This document shows positions 42,001 through 50,295 of a stretch of 64,000 nt of DNA, in pieces. The notes beneath the pieces are model-generated. The model saw only the letters and a program-made list of their open reading frames with translations. It ran no database searches and was not told the DNA's origin. Numbering within the stretch: position 1 is the first letter of the stretch; every line of letters starts with the position of its first letter. The stretch covers positions 60,107 to 124,106 of the forward strand of contig DATJAP010000032.1 of assembly GCA_035516155.1 (NCBI GenBank), in the 5' to 3' direction. Made by a program: the position numbers and the translations under genes. The stretch is from JAJYKN01 sp035516155 (GTDB taxonomy: Bacteria; Nitrospirota; UBA9217).

Positions 42001-44616
42001 ATGGTCCTGACCGGAATCCGGCAGGCTGCTTTGCGGTATCCTGGTCATATAGCTGTTCAAAGGAAGATTGGCGATCGGTATGAGCGGTATACGTATGGGG
42101 AACTCATCAAGGCCATTGCTTCGGTGTCACGATCGATTTCGAAAATTGGCATTGGCCGAGGAGACCGCCTCGCTTTACTTTCCGAGAATCGGCCGGAATG
42201 GATGATCGCATACCTAGCGGTTCTATCGCTCGGAGCTGTTGTCGTGCCGCTCGATGCTCAACTGACTGATGAGGAAGTCGAAATTCTCTTGGCCTATTCT
42301 GAAACAAAGGCTGTCTTTGTGTCCGATCAGACTCGTCAAAAGATCCCACGAAATAGCGGTTATTCGATCATCGGTTTCGATAAGGGGGAGGGGATAGCCT
42401 TCTCCGATCTTCTTACTGCCTATCCTGATGCCAATTTCCCGGTGGCGCCCGATGCCGGAGAATTTGCAGTACTCTTGTACACCTCCGGGACAACGGGGGA
42501 CCCGAAAGGCGTTATGCTCTCGCAGGGCAATCTTGCATCGAACTGCATGAGCTGCATCAAGCTCGACATCGTCCGTCCTGATGATAATATGCTGCTGATC
42601 CTCCCCTTGCACCATACATACCCCTCCATGACCTCCATGTTGCTGCCTTTTTCGATGGGCGCCACAGTCACAATCCTGAATAGTCTGAAGGGCCCTGATA
42701 TTCTTGCCTGCATGCAGGAAACGATGGTAAGCATCCTGATTGGCGTGCCGCAGTTGTATTCGGGGCTGCGCCGGGCCGTCTTTGACGGTATCCAGAAAAA
42801 GCCGGCTCCTGTCCGCATCATCGTTAAGCTCCTCCTCGCCCTGAACGGACAGCTCCGGGTCAGGTTGGGCGTGAACATTGGCAAGGCCCTGTTCGGCAGG
42901 GTGCATGCCCAGTTCGGCCCCAGGTTGAGGCTGCTTGCAAGCGGCGGTGCGCGGCTTGACGCGGATGTGTATACAGACATGACGAGGCTAGGGTTCACCA
43001 TCATCGAAGGCTACGGTCTGACAGAAACTTCTCCGGTCTCCACATTCAATCCCGTCACCAGACAGAAGGCGGGATCCATCGGCATCGCGGTCCCCGATGT
43101 GGAGGTCAGAATCGCAAATCCTGACGAGGAGGGGCACGGCGAGATTGCTATTCGCGGAGCGAACGTCATGCTCGGCTACTATAAAAAACCACAGGAGACC
43201 GCGGAAGTCATGCGGGACGGATGGTTTTACTCCGGCGATCTAGGGTATCGGGACCGGGATGGATTTTTTTTCATAACCGGCCGCTCCAAAGAGATGATTG
43301 TGCTCGCGACAGGCAAAAAGATATTTCCCGAGGAACTGGAAAAATTCTACCACCAGATTCCGTCCATCAAGGAGATCTGCCTCATCCAGGGAGAGCGTGG
43401 ACTCGAAGCAGCCGTGGTCCCGGACTTCGATTATCTCCGGAAGATGAATCTGTCCAACTCCAGGGAGACAATCGCCTTCGAACTCGAGAATCTTGCCAGG
43501 AATCTTCCTCCGTACAAAAGAATCACCGGACTTAAAATATTCAAGGAGCCGCTGCCCGTTACGCGACTGGGCAAAATCCGGCGTGCCAAGGTGAAAGAAC
43601 TCTACAGCCAGTCGGGTGAGCAGGCTGAAAAAAAGGTCCAAGAGTTCGATGCCCTTCTTCAAGCAGATCCAGTGATGAAAAAGCTGATTTCCTTTCTTGA
43701 GCCATTCTCCGCAAAAAAACAGATTGTGCCCGACGATAACCTTGAGCTCGATCTCGGGCTTGATTCGCTTGCCCGTGTTGAGCTGGTGGTCAGCATAGAA
43801 AAATCCTTCGGCATCAGCCTCCCCGATACGTTCGGATCCGAGGTTTTCACCGTGAAGGACGTCGTCTTGAAGATCCAGCAACTGCTGGCCGCTGGCGCGG
43901 TTGAGTCGGGCGGCAATGTGAAAATGACCTGGACCGAGATATTATCTCAAGAACCATCGAACGAAATCCTCTCACAACTCAAGCTCGAACAAGGGATGAT
44001 GATCGATGCAGGCAGGCATGTGTTGCAGCTCATTCTCAGGATTGTTTTTGCGGCCTACGGCCGGCTGTCGGTGCGCGGCCTTGAAAACCTCCCGGGGAAA
44101 GGTCCGTTTATCATCGCGCCGAACCATCTGAGCCTCGCTGACGCGCCGGCGGTAATGGCGACTTTGCCTTGGCCCATCGCATCTCAAACGTTTTCTCTCG
44201 GGACCACGGACTTCTTCGGTGGTCCGGTATCCTCGAAAATAGCAAGGCTCGTGAATGTGATTCCGGTGGATATGGACGCTCGACTTTACAGCGCGATGCA
44301 ATTATCGGCCCATGTGCTTCGCCAGGGCAAAATACTCTGCATATTTCCTGAAGGCGGCCGCTCGCGAGATGGTGATATCAAGGAATTCAAAAAAGGGGTA
44401 GGCATTATCGCAAAGGAGCTGAGCATCCCGCTCATCCCTGTTGCCATTCAGGGGACCTACGAAATGCTCCCCACAGGGAGAAATTTGCCAAAACCGGCAA
44501 AGGTAACCGTCACATTCGGAAAGGCGATCTATCCCGATTCCAGGGATTATGACGAAATCGTAAAGATCGTGTATCAGGAGATTGTGAAAATGCTGAGACC
44601 GGGGTTGCGGCCGTAG
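42001..44616 (+). CDS. Fused acyl-CoA/ACP ligase, acyl carrier domain and 1-acylglycerol-phosphate acyltransferase
   Basis: The 871-aa product has three parts. An AMP-forming acyl ligase (about 1-530) carries LLYTSGTTGDPKGVMLS, EGYGLTETSP, GWFYSGDLGYRD and the TGRSKEMIV hinge. An acyl carrier domain (about 560-640) has the phosphopantetheine serine in DLGLDSLARVE. A PlsC-type acyltransferase (about 685-871) has NHLSLADAP and FPEGGRSRDG. It could activate a fatty acid, hold it on its own carrier and put it onto lysophospholipid or glycerol phosphate. Escherichia coli Aas has the acyltransferase first and no carrier. The ATG at 42001 has GAGG 6 bases upstream; a GTG at 41989 is an alternative. 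Confidence 0.88.
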   Translation: MVLTGIRQAALRYPGHIAVQRKIGDRYERYTYGELIKAIASVSRSISKIGIGRGDRLALLSENRPEWMIAYLAVLSLGAVVVPLDAQLTDEEVEILLAYSETKAVFVSDQTRQKIPRNSGYSIIGFDKGEGIAFSDLLTAYPDANFPVAPDAGEFAVLLYTSGTTGDPKGVMLSQGNLASNCMSCIKLDIVRPDDNMLLILPLHHTYPSMTSMLLPFSMGATVTILNSLKGPDILACMQETMVSILIGVPQLYSGLRRAVFDGIQKKPAPVRIIVKLLLALNGQLRVRLGVNIGKALFGRVHAQFGPRLRLLASGGARLDADVYTDMTRLGFTIIEGYGLTETSPVSTFNPVTRQKAGSIGIAVPDVEVRIANPDEEGHGEIAIRGANVMLGYYKKPQETAEVMRDGWFYSGDLGYRDRDGFFFITGRSKEMIVLATGKKIFPEELEKFYHQIPSIKEICLIQGERGLEAAVVPDFDYLRKMNLSNSRETIAFELENLARNLPPYKRITGLKIFKEPLPVTRLGKIRRAKVKELYSQSGEQAEKKVQEFDALLQADPVMKKLISFLEPFSAKKQIVPDDNLELDLGLDSLARVELVVSIEKSFGISLPDTFGSEVFTVKDVVLKIQQLLAAGAVESGGNVKMTWTEILSQEPSNEILSQLKLEQGMMIDAGRHVLQLILRIVFAAYGRLSVRGLENLPGKGPFIIAPNHLSLADAPAVMATLPWPIASQTFSLGTTDFFGGPVSSKIARLVNVIPVDMDARLYSAMQLSAHVLRQGKILCIFPEGGRSRDGDIKEFKKGVGIIAKELSIPLIPVAIQGTYEMLPTGRNLPKPAKVTVTFGKAIYPDSRDYDEIVKIVYQEIVKMLRPGLRP

Positions 44617-44640
44617 CGGCGTCGTCACGAAAGAGAACGT

Positions 44641-45492
44641 ATGCTGAAAAAAGTAAAGATCATTCTCGAAATGATCAAGTTCGAACACACAGTCTTCGCG
44701 CTTCCTTTCGCGTTCACGGGAGCACTGCTCGCTGCCCAGGGAATCCCGACGTTCAGGACAATCCTCTGGATAACGGCGGCCATGTTCGGCGCCCGTTCAG
44801 CGGCGATGGGTTTTAATCGATGGGCAGACCGGAAGTTCGATGCTGCCAATCCGAGGACCAGTAACCGGGCGCTCCCGCTAGGGCTTGTTTCACCAAGACA
44901 GGTGATCCTGTTTACGGTGGCATCATCGGCGCTTCTCTTATTGGCGGCGTACATGCTGAATCCGCTGGCCTTTTATCTTTCTCCAGTGGCACTTGCCATC
45001 GTGTTCTTTTACTCCTACGCCAAGAGGTTTACCTATCTTTCCCACCTATTTCTCGGATTGGCGATCTCCGGAGCGCCCTTGGGCGCATGGATAGCCGTGG
45101 CGGGCAGGCTCGATGTACCGGCGCTCGTTCTTGGCTTCGCCGTACTTTTCTGGCTCATGGGCTTCGATACGCTCTATGCGCTCCAGGACATGGAATTCGA
45201 CCGCAAAGTCGGTCTTCATTCGATACCGCAGCGCTTCGGCATTCGGTGTTCGCTCTGGATATCCCGTGCAGCGCATACGATTACGATGGCTTTGCTCTTC
45301 TGGCTTGGCTCACTGCTTTCTCTCGGCTGGTTCTATCTCACTGGAGTCGTCATTTCTCTGATCCTGATCATTTATGAGCATGCTCTAGTCAGGGAAAACG
45401 ATCTTTCGAAACTGAATTTCGCGTTTTTCAACATGAACGGCTACATTAGCATGACGATTTTTTTCTTTACGCTCCTGGATTTGATAATCTAA
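44641..45492 (+). CDS. ubiA: UbiA-family prenyltransferase (4-hydroxybenzoate type, probably quinone synthesis)
   Basis: The 283-aa membrane protein has about eight helices and the two aspartate-rich motifs NRWADRKFDAANPRT (near residue 60) and DTLYALQDMEFDRKVG (near 178). The N-terminal KFEHTVFALPFAFTGALLA is shared with the MqnP-like group, which prenylates in the futalosine route to menaquinone; UbiA itself is the ubiquinone enzyme. Which quinone is made here cannot be told. It begins 24 bases after the fused ligase gene. Confidence 0.85.
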   Translation: MLKKVKIILEMIKFEHTVFALPFAFTGALLAAQGIPTFRTILWITAAMFGARSAAMGFNRWADRKFDAANPRTSNRALPLGLVSPRQVILFTVASSALLLLAAYMLNPLAFYLSPVALAIVFFYSYAKRFTYLSHLFLGLAISGAPLGAWIAVAGRLDVPALVLGFAVLFWLMGFDTLYALQDMEFDRKVGLHSIPQRFGIRCSLWISRAAHTITMALLFWLGSLLSLGWFYLTGVVISLILIIYEHALVRENDLSKLNFAFFNMNGYISMTIFFFTLLDLII

Positions 45493-45577
45493 CAAAGGAT
45501 CGAAAAAGCCTCATTCTGGCCGCTGCATGGGATTTATGTATCATGGATATCTCCAAAACATCCCTGCAAAACATTTC

Positions 45578-45606
45578 TTGACAATCACAGCTGTTCTCTT
45601 TATAGT
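45578..45606 (+). promoter_or_regulatory. Sigma-70 promoter for tRNA-Leu
   Basis: TTGACA (45578-45583), a 17-base spacer and TATAGT (45601-45606). The predicted start near 45613 is 4 bases before the mature tRNA end. Confidence 0.75.
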
Positions 45607-45616
45607 AATACACCGC

Positions 45617-45703
45617 GCCGAAGTGGTGGAACTGGTAGACGCGCTGCGTTCAGGGCGCAGTGGGAGCAATCCCGTGGGGGTTCGAGTCCCCCCTTCGGCA
45701 CCA
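45617..45703 (+). tRNA. tRNA-Leu(CAG)
   Basis: The 87-base gene folds as a class II tRNA. The acceptor stem pairs GCCGAAG with CTTCGGC. The anticodon stem is CTGCG/CGCAG with loop TTCAGGG, giving anticodon CAG. There is a long variable arm (TGGGAGCAATCCCGT), the T arm GGGGG TTCGAGT CCCCC, and an encoded 3' CCA after discriminator A. It reads CUG codons. It has its own promoter and stands between ubiA and bamD. Confidence 0.96.
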
Positions 45704-45822
45704 GCTTAAAGGTAATGGTGCCATACGATCCCGCAAGCATTGGATGTTTGGTTCTTGATTGAGGCGGGCTTGACTGCAGTGATTGTCAATTATCCGAAAT
45801 CCGCACAAATGCATCCTTCCTT

Positions 45823-46551
45823 ATGAAAAAAATACTTTTCCTACTGATCCTGATCCTGCTTGCCGGGTGTTCCGTCAAGGAACCTCCTTTTGATCCTGTC
45901 TTGTGGTTCAAGGATGGTGAAGCAAACATGCGGGGGAAAAATTACGAAAAAGCTCGTAAGAAATACCAGGAGATCGAGGAGAAATCACCGGACAGAAGCT
46001 ATGATGCCGTCCTGATGCTCCGCATCGCAGATACCTATTATGGCGAAGAGAAATACAGTGAGGCACTTGTCGAATACAAGGCTTTTCTGAACTACCACCC
46101 TGTGCACAAAGATGCTGCGTATGCCCAGTATCAGATCGCCATGTGCAGCTATAATGACCTTACGTCCTTTGACCGTGATCCGGCGCCGGCTTATGCAACA
46201 ATCAGGGAAATGAAACAACTGCTTGAAAAGTATCCGAAGAGCGGCTACGGGGAACAAGCGGAAAAATATATTGCAATCTGCACAGATTGGATTGCGGATT
46301 ATGAGTTATATGTAGCGCGGTTTTATTATAAAAAAGAATCCTACAAGGCCGCTCTTGGCAGGTGCGAAAAACTTCTTAGTGAATACCCCGGATCCTCAGC
46401 GGAGAAAGACGCGCTCTATTATGCGGGCCTATCCTATCAGGAACTGGGCGAGATGGCCCAGGCACGCGCCATGTTCGAGACGCTCGCAGAAAAGTACCCC
46501 GCCATGAAAAAGACAGCGCTCGCTCACATTCAAAAGCTTAAGACGTTATGA
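45823..46551 (+). CDS. bamD: Outer-membrane assembly lipoprotein BamD-like
   Basis: BamD is the essential lipoprotein partner of BamA in outer-membrane protein insertion. The 242-aa product has a lipobox (ILLAGC, lipidated Cys16) and TPR-like repeats typical of BamD: GKNYEKARKKYQEIEEKSPD, YSEALVEYKAFLNYHPVHKDAAYAQYQIAMC, ATIREMKQLLEKYPKSGYGEQAEKYI and VARFYYKKESYKAALGRCEKLLSEYPGSS. The stop overlaps the next gene (ATGA). Confidence 0.9.
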   Translation: MKKILFLLILILLAGCSVKEPPFDPVLWFKDGEANMRGKNYEKARKKYQEIEEKSPDRSYDAVLMLRIADTYYGEEKYSEALVEYKAFLNYHPVHKDAAYAQYQIAMCSYNDLTSFDRDPAPAYATIREMKQLLEKYPKSGYGEQAEKYIAICTDWIADYELYVARFYYKKESYKAALGRCEKLLSEYPGSSAEKDALYYAGLSYQELGEMAQARAMFETLAEKYPAMKKTALAHIQKLKTL

Positions 46552-47192
46552 AATTCTATCCTGCCTATCTGGATCTTCGAGGGCGATCGTGTCTGATCAT
46601 CGGAGGCGGGTCGGTGGCCGAACGGAAGACGCTCTCGCTGCTTGAAGCGGGTGCCGACATAACAATCATCAGCCCTCTTCTTTCTCCCAAATTAACAGAA
46701 CTTTCCACATCGGGCAAGATCGCTTATCGTCAAAAAATATTCGAGAATGAAGACATTTCCGGCGAGTTCCTGGTCATAGCAGCCACAGGTTCCCCTGAAG
46801 TAAACATTGGCGTGGCCCGCGCCTGCAAGGAGCGTCATGTGCTTGTGAATGTGGCCGTGCCACCTGAAGAAAGCACCTTTATCGTTCCCTCGGTAGTGGA
46901 GCGCGGCGATCTCTTAATAGCCATATCCACGAGCGGTGCCAGTCCCGGGTTATCGAAAAAAGTAAGACAGGAGCTGGAAAAGATTTATGGCCCCGAGTAC
47001 GGGCTGTTTCTTGACAAGCTTGCGGTAATCCGTAAGCGGGTCTTGAACGAGGTGACGAATGAGCAGGAGCGACGCCGGATATTTCAGGCCATTCTTGATT
47101 CCGATGCGATCGGGCTGTTACGGCAGGGGAAGGACCATGAAGCAGAGGTTAGGATGATTGAAATGGCGGGACTTCATCACCATCCAAAGTAA
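46548..47192 (+). CDS. Precorrin-2 dehydrogenase / sirohydrochlorin ferrochelatase (siroheme synthase N-domain)
   Basis: The 214-aa product corresponds to Met8p or the CysG N-terminal module: MKFYPAYLDLRGRSCLIIGGGSVAERKTLSLLEAGADITI (NAD site), LVIAATGSPEVNIGVARAC, and SFIVPS-like STFIVPSVVERGDLLIAISTSGASPGLSKKVRQELE. It oxidises precorrin-2 and may insert iron to make siroheme. The uroporphyrinogen methyltransferase part is absent and would be a separate gene. It is coupled to bamD by an ATGA overlap. A 484-base gap follows. Confidence 0.9.
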   Translation: MKFYPAYLDLRGRSCLIIGGGSVAERKTLSLLEAGADITIISPLLSPKLTELSTSGKIAYRQKIFENEDISGEFLVIAATGSPEVNIGVARACKERHVLVNVAVPPEESTFIVPSVVERGDLLIAISTSGASPGLSKKVRQELEKIYGPEYGLFLDKLAVIRKRVLNEVTNEQERRRIFQAILDSDAIGLLRQGKDHEAEVRMIEMAGLHHHPK

Positions 47193-47676
47193 TCCGGTTT
47201 ATTTGACGGTTATTTGGTGTGATTGCGTGCTGCCACAATTTTGCTCCATACAAAGATGAAAGCTGTCTCGCTGCATGTGTTGTATGCCTATCTTAACGGA
47301 AGAAATGCGAAGAGAAGCTGATCCGCAAAAATAATACAGATATCCTTTTCATGACACATTCCCCGTTTCTTTTGATCCTATCTTCCGACCATTCCACGCT
47401 TCGGACCAAAATCCGAATAATATCCTGAAACCAATCGGGAATTCGTGGGGATGACGCTCGCGATATTACGCAAATGAATATCCGTGTAAAAGCAGCTGCT
47501 TACGTGCCCCAAATGCTATATTAAGTCACATGGGCGCTATATTCTGCTCGAACAAATAAAATAGTAGGGTTTTAAAGGGTTACTCAAAAAACCTGTAATA
47601 TAAATGATCTGCGAGAAGTGTTGAACCAATATCACATATTTAACGTGCAATTCCTTCTAGCCTGCTGCGCGGAGAT
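47193..47676 (+). other. 484-base gap with no recognised gene
   Basis: The stretch is AT-rich compared with its neighbours, with many stops in all frames. It separates converging genes (siroheme synthase on plus, thioredoxin on minus). No strong terminator hairpin or RNA gene was recognised. Confidence 0.4.
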
Positions 47677-48135
47677 TCATTTCACTGTCTGGAGCATGGT
47701 CCGGTCGATCCAGGAATCCAGTTCGCTGGTCCTAGCTGGTGCACCATCAAAGCGGGCAAGTTGACGGCCGTTCCGGTAGAGGATAAAGGTCGGCGTGGCT
47801 TTTATCGTGAACCGCCGGGCTAGGACAGGTTCGGAGTCCACGTCGACCCTGACGATTTTGAGCCGGCCGGCCCGTCTTGCCGCGAGCTCGTTGATGAACG
47901 GTTCAATCGCGCGGCAGTACCCGCACCATTTTGCCCAGAACTCGGCAAGTACGATCTCAGGCCAATCATTGATCTGGGGATCATAGCCCGAGGTCGTCAC
48001 ATTGATGGGAGCACGGGGAACTTCGAGTGGCGTCCTGCAGTGACCGCAGACCGGATGGCTTGCAAGCTTTTCTTCGGGAGTGCGGTTCAGCGTTCTGCAT
48101 ACCCGGCAACGGATTATTATGGAATTGTTCGACAA
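47677..48135 (-). CDS. trxC: Thioredoxin 2-like protein with N-terminal zinc ribbon
   Basis: The 152-aa product has the TrxC layout: an N-terminal zinc ribbon (IRCRVCRTLNR...HPVCGHC, residues 9-33) and a thioredoxin fold with the active site FWAKWCGYC (near 68-74), DVDSEPVLARRFTIKATPTFILYRNG and the cis-proline in KATPTF. The usual active-site proline is Tyr (CGYC in place of CGPC), which should change its redox potential. The start is a TTG behind GGAAAAG. It is divergent from osmC. Confidence 0.88.
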   Translation of the reverse strand: MSNNSIIIRCRVCRTLNRTPEEKLASHPVCGHCRTPLEVPRAPINVTTSGYDPQINDWPEIVLAEFWAKWCGYCRAIEPFINELAARRAGRLKIVRVDVDSEPVLARRFTIKATPTFILYRNGRQLARFDGAPARTSELDSWIDRTMLQTVK

Positions 48136-48226
48136 TTTACTTTTCCAAGAAAAAATTACCGTTCAGCATACAAATATAGCATAGATAGGCACAAAAAGGA
48201 AACTGTCACTTTCGTTCGATTTATCT

Positions 48227-48279
48227 TTGAGCGCATGCGTGGTAACATTATCTTATTGGGTGAAGGGACAATTTGTCCC
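48227..48279 (+). promoter_or_regulatory. Possible osmC promoter with a palindromic operator-like site
   Basis: TTGAGC (48227-48232), a 16-base spacer and TATCTT (48249-48254) are followed at about +5 to +19 by the perfect palindrome GGGACAA-T-TTGTCCC (48265-48279). The ATG of the osmC-like gene is at 48302. The palindrome is clear; the promoter boxes are weak. Confidence 0.45.
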
Positions 48280-48301
48280 ATTATCCGCAAGGAGGCACAT
48301 T

Positions 48302-48739
48302 ATGATAGTTCGCACATCTGAAGCTCTCTGGGAAGGAAATATCAAAAAAGGAAAGGGCGTGATTAAGGTCGGAAGCGGAAACATCAGCAGTACTTATTCC
48401 TTCGGGTCGCGGTTCGAGTCCGGAGCGGGAACAAACCCCGAAGAGCTAATCGGGGCGGCACATGCAGGTTGCTTCAATATGGCACTTGCAATGGTGCTGG
48501 AACAGTCCGGATATAACGTGGACCACATTCACACCATTGCGAAAGTGAGCATCGATAAAGTCGGCGGAGGATACAAAATCACGCACATCGAACTTGATAC
48601 TGAAGGCAGGGTGCCGGGCTGTGACGAGAAGACTTTCATGGAAAAGGCAGAACTGGCAAAGAAAAACTGTCCCGTGTCCATGGCATTAACAGGAGTTGGA
48701 ATTGTGCTCCGGTCCCGTCTTATGAAAACGGCTGCGTGA
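48302..48739 (+). CDS. OsmC-family peroxiredoxin
   Basis: OsmC-type proteins reduce organic hydroperoxides with two cysteines. The 145-aa product has GTNPEELIGAAHAGCFNMALAMVLEQSGY (first Cys near residue 60) and AELAKKNCPVSMALTGV (second Cys near 124), plus the Glu in NPEEL. AAGGAGG lies 6 bases before the ATG at 48302; the frame opens upstream but without homology. A palindromic site precedes it and a terminator-like hairpin follows. Confidence 0.92.
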   Translation: MIVRTSEALWEGNIKKGKGVIKVGSGNISSTYSFGSRFESGAGTNPEELIGAAHAGCFNMALAMVLEQSGYNVDHIHTIAKVSIDKVGGGYKITHIELDTEGRVPGCDEKTFMEKAELAKKNCPVSMALTGVGIVLRSRLMKTAA

Positions 48740-48768
48740 CCCAGCGGGTGTAGCTGGATTGTTGTGTC

Positions 48769-48806
48769 AATGCGCTCCGATAACGTTTCCCGGGGCGCAT
48801 TTTGAT
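48769..48806 (+). terminator. Probable rho-independent terminator after osmC
   Basis: AATGCGCTCCG (48769-48779) and CGGGGCGCATT (48791-48801) form an 11-base stem with one G-T pair and an 11-base loop, followed by a short T-rich stretch (TTGATT). It lies 30 bases after the osmC stop. Confidence 0.5.
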
Positions 48807-48909
48807 TGATCAAAACAGTTTGTATGCTTCAGCAAATTCCTCTTATGAACGTGTACGTCGCAGCATTGTAAAAAGAAGAGGTATCGCGGAACGGGTAGGG
48901 GGTATTATA

Positions 48910-50127
48910 TTAAAGGGGCAGTTTCAGCTTCATACGTTTAAAAAGACCAACACCAGGAATCCTGAAGGGCATTTTCAAGAGCAGGGCCCTGCTCAAGCAC
49001 GACATGAGGTAGTTGCGCTCCACGGCTTTTTTCAGGACCACCACCCAGGCTCCGGTCCGGAAGCCATTCTCCCGTGAATAAATGCCCATTTCCCTGCCGA
49101 TGGAGATCATCTGCGGTCTTGTTCGGGGCTGGTAAGCGATCAATTCTCTGCCGCTGGCATGGTACGTGATGTTCAATCCTGCAACGACTGCCTGGTCTTG
49201 GGCATGGTAGGCAAGACGTTGGAGCATAAGCGGACCCTCGTTTCCATGTATGCTTACCGCGTCTCCGATGCCGAAGATCCGCTCGTCAGCTGGCGAATTG
49301 AGCCGGTCCGTCACGATGAGCCAGCCGGTTTTTTCACGGGGTAGAGGCAGATCTTCAATGAGGTGTGATGGTTTTATCCCGCCAGTCCAGATGAGCATGG
49401 TAAAGGGAAGCTCAACGTCAGAACCGAGCATGAGCGATGTCTTCCGGACGGTATTGATGGGTTGGCCGGTAATGAGTTTTACCCCCCGCTTTTGCAGGTA
49501 GTCGCCAGCAAATTTGCTGGTTTCCCGCAAGAATCCGGGCAGGATTCTTGCCTCACGTTCCACGACGGTTACGTTGATCCTGCCCACGGCAAGATCGTCT
49601 GTATATCCATTGTCATGAATAAGATCGAGGACCTCTCCGGCCATCTCAACACCTTCCGTGCCCCCGCCCGCCAGTACCAGGCGAATTGCTCTTCGATGTT
49701 CTGACAGGATGTGTTTGAGTCCGGCATGGATGCGCTCAGCGTCTTCAGGGGAGCGGAAGCAGTATGAATACTCTTCCGCACCGGGTACATTTAGAAAATT
49801 ATTCCTCGCTCCCGCAGCAAGAACCAGGTAATCGTAACTCAGTACTCCGTCTCCGATAATGACGTGTCGCCGGACCGGATCGATTTGCAGCACAGAAGCC
49901 TGTTTAAAAACGATTCCTGCAGGCGACAGCACTGTTTCAAATGGAATCCGGATGTCCCGAGCCGGTACCTTGCCGGAACTGACTTCATGGAGGGAAGGGA
50001 TGAAAGAGTGGAAAGGGCTTCGGTCGATCAAAGTTATCCGCGCTATGTCGCCAAGACAGCCCCGAAGGGTAAAAGCCGCCTCCATTCCACCAAAACCGCC
50101 GCCGATGATAAGAATGTTCAACGTCAT
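48910..50127 (-). CDS. ndh: Type II NADH dehydrogenase (NDH-2)-like FAD oxidoreductase
   Basis: NDH-2 passes electrons from NADH to quinone without pumping protons. The 405-aa protein has the FAD site ILIIGGGFGGMEAAFTL at the N-terminus, LVLAAGARNNFLNVPGAEEYS, the NAD site RLVLAGGGTEGVEMAGEV, and the second FAD motif ERIFGIGDAVS. A C-terminal amphipathic tail (RALLLKMPFRIPGVGLFKRMKLKLPL) could bind the membrane. The ATG at 50127 is 8 bases from AGGAG; another ATG two codons upstream is too close to that site. Confidence 0.88.
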   Translation of the reverse strand: MTLNILIIGGGFGGMEAAFTLRGCLGDIARITLIDRSPFHSFIPSLHEVSSGKVPARDIRIPFETVLSPAGIVFKQASVLQIDPVRRHVIIGDGVLSYDYLVLAAGARNNFLNVPGAEEYSYCFRSPEDAERIHAGLKHILSEHRRAIRLVLAGGGTEGVEMAGEVLDLIHDNGYTDDLAVGRINVTVVEREARILPGFLRETSKFAGDYLQKRGVKLITGQPINTVRKTSLMLGSDVELPFTMLIWTGGIKPSHLIEDLPLPREKTGWLIVTDRLNSPADERIFGIGDAVSIHGNEGPLMLQRLAYHAQDQAVVAGLNITYHASGRELIAYQPRTRPQMISIGREMGIYSRENGFRTGAWVVVLKKAVERNYLMSCLSRALLLKMPFRIPGVGLFKRMKLKLPL

Positions 50128-50295
50128 TTTCATTCTCCTGTTACGTATTATTGTAGCAAATATAATGCATTTATGAGAATCTTGAACCGCTAAGAATGTA
50201 GAGGGTGTAGCAGAACATAGCAGGAGCACGGGAAAATGCTCTGAAACTGAATTTGAAAACGAGAGTTGAGAACTAAGTTGGGGTTGTTAAAAGAA

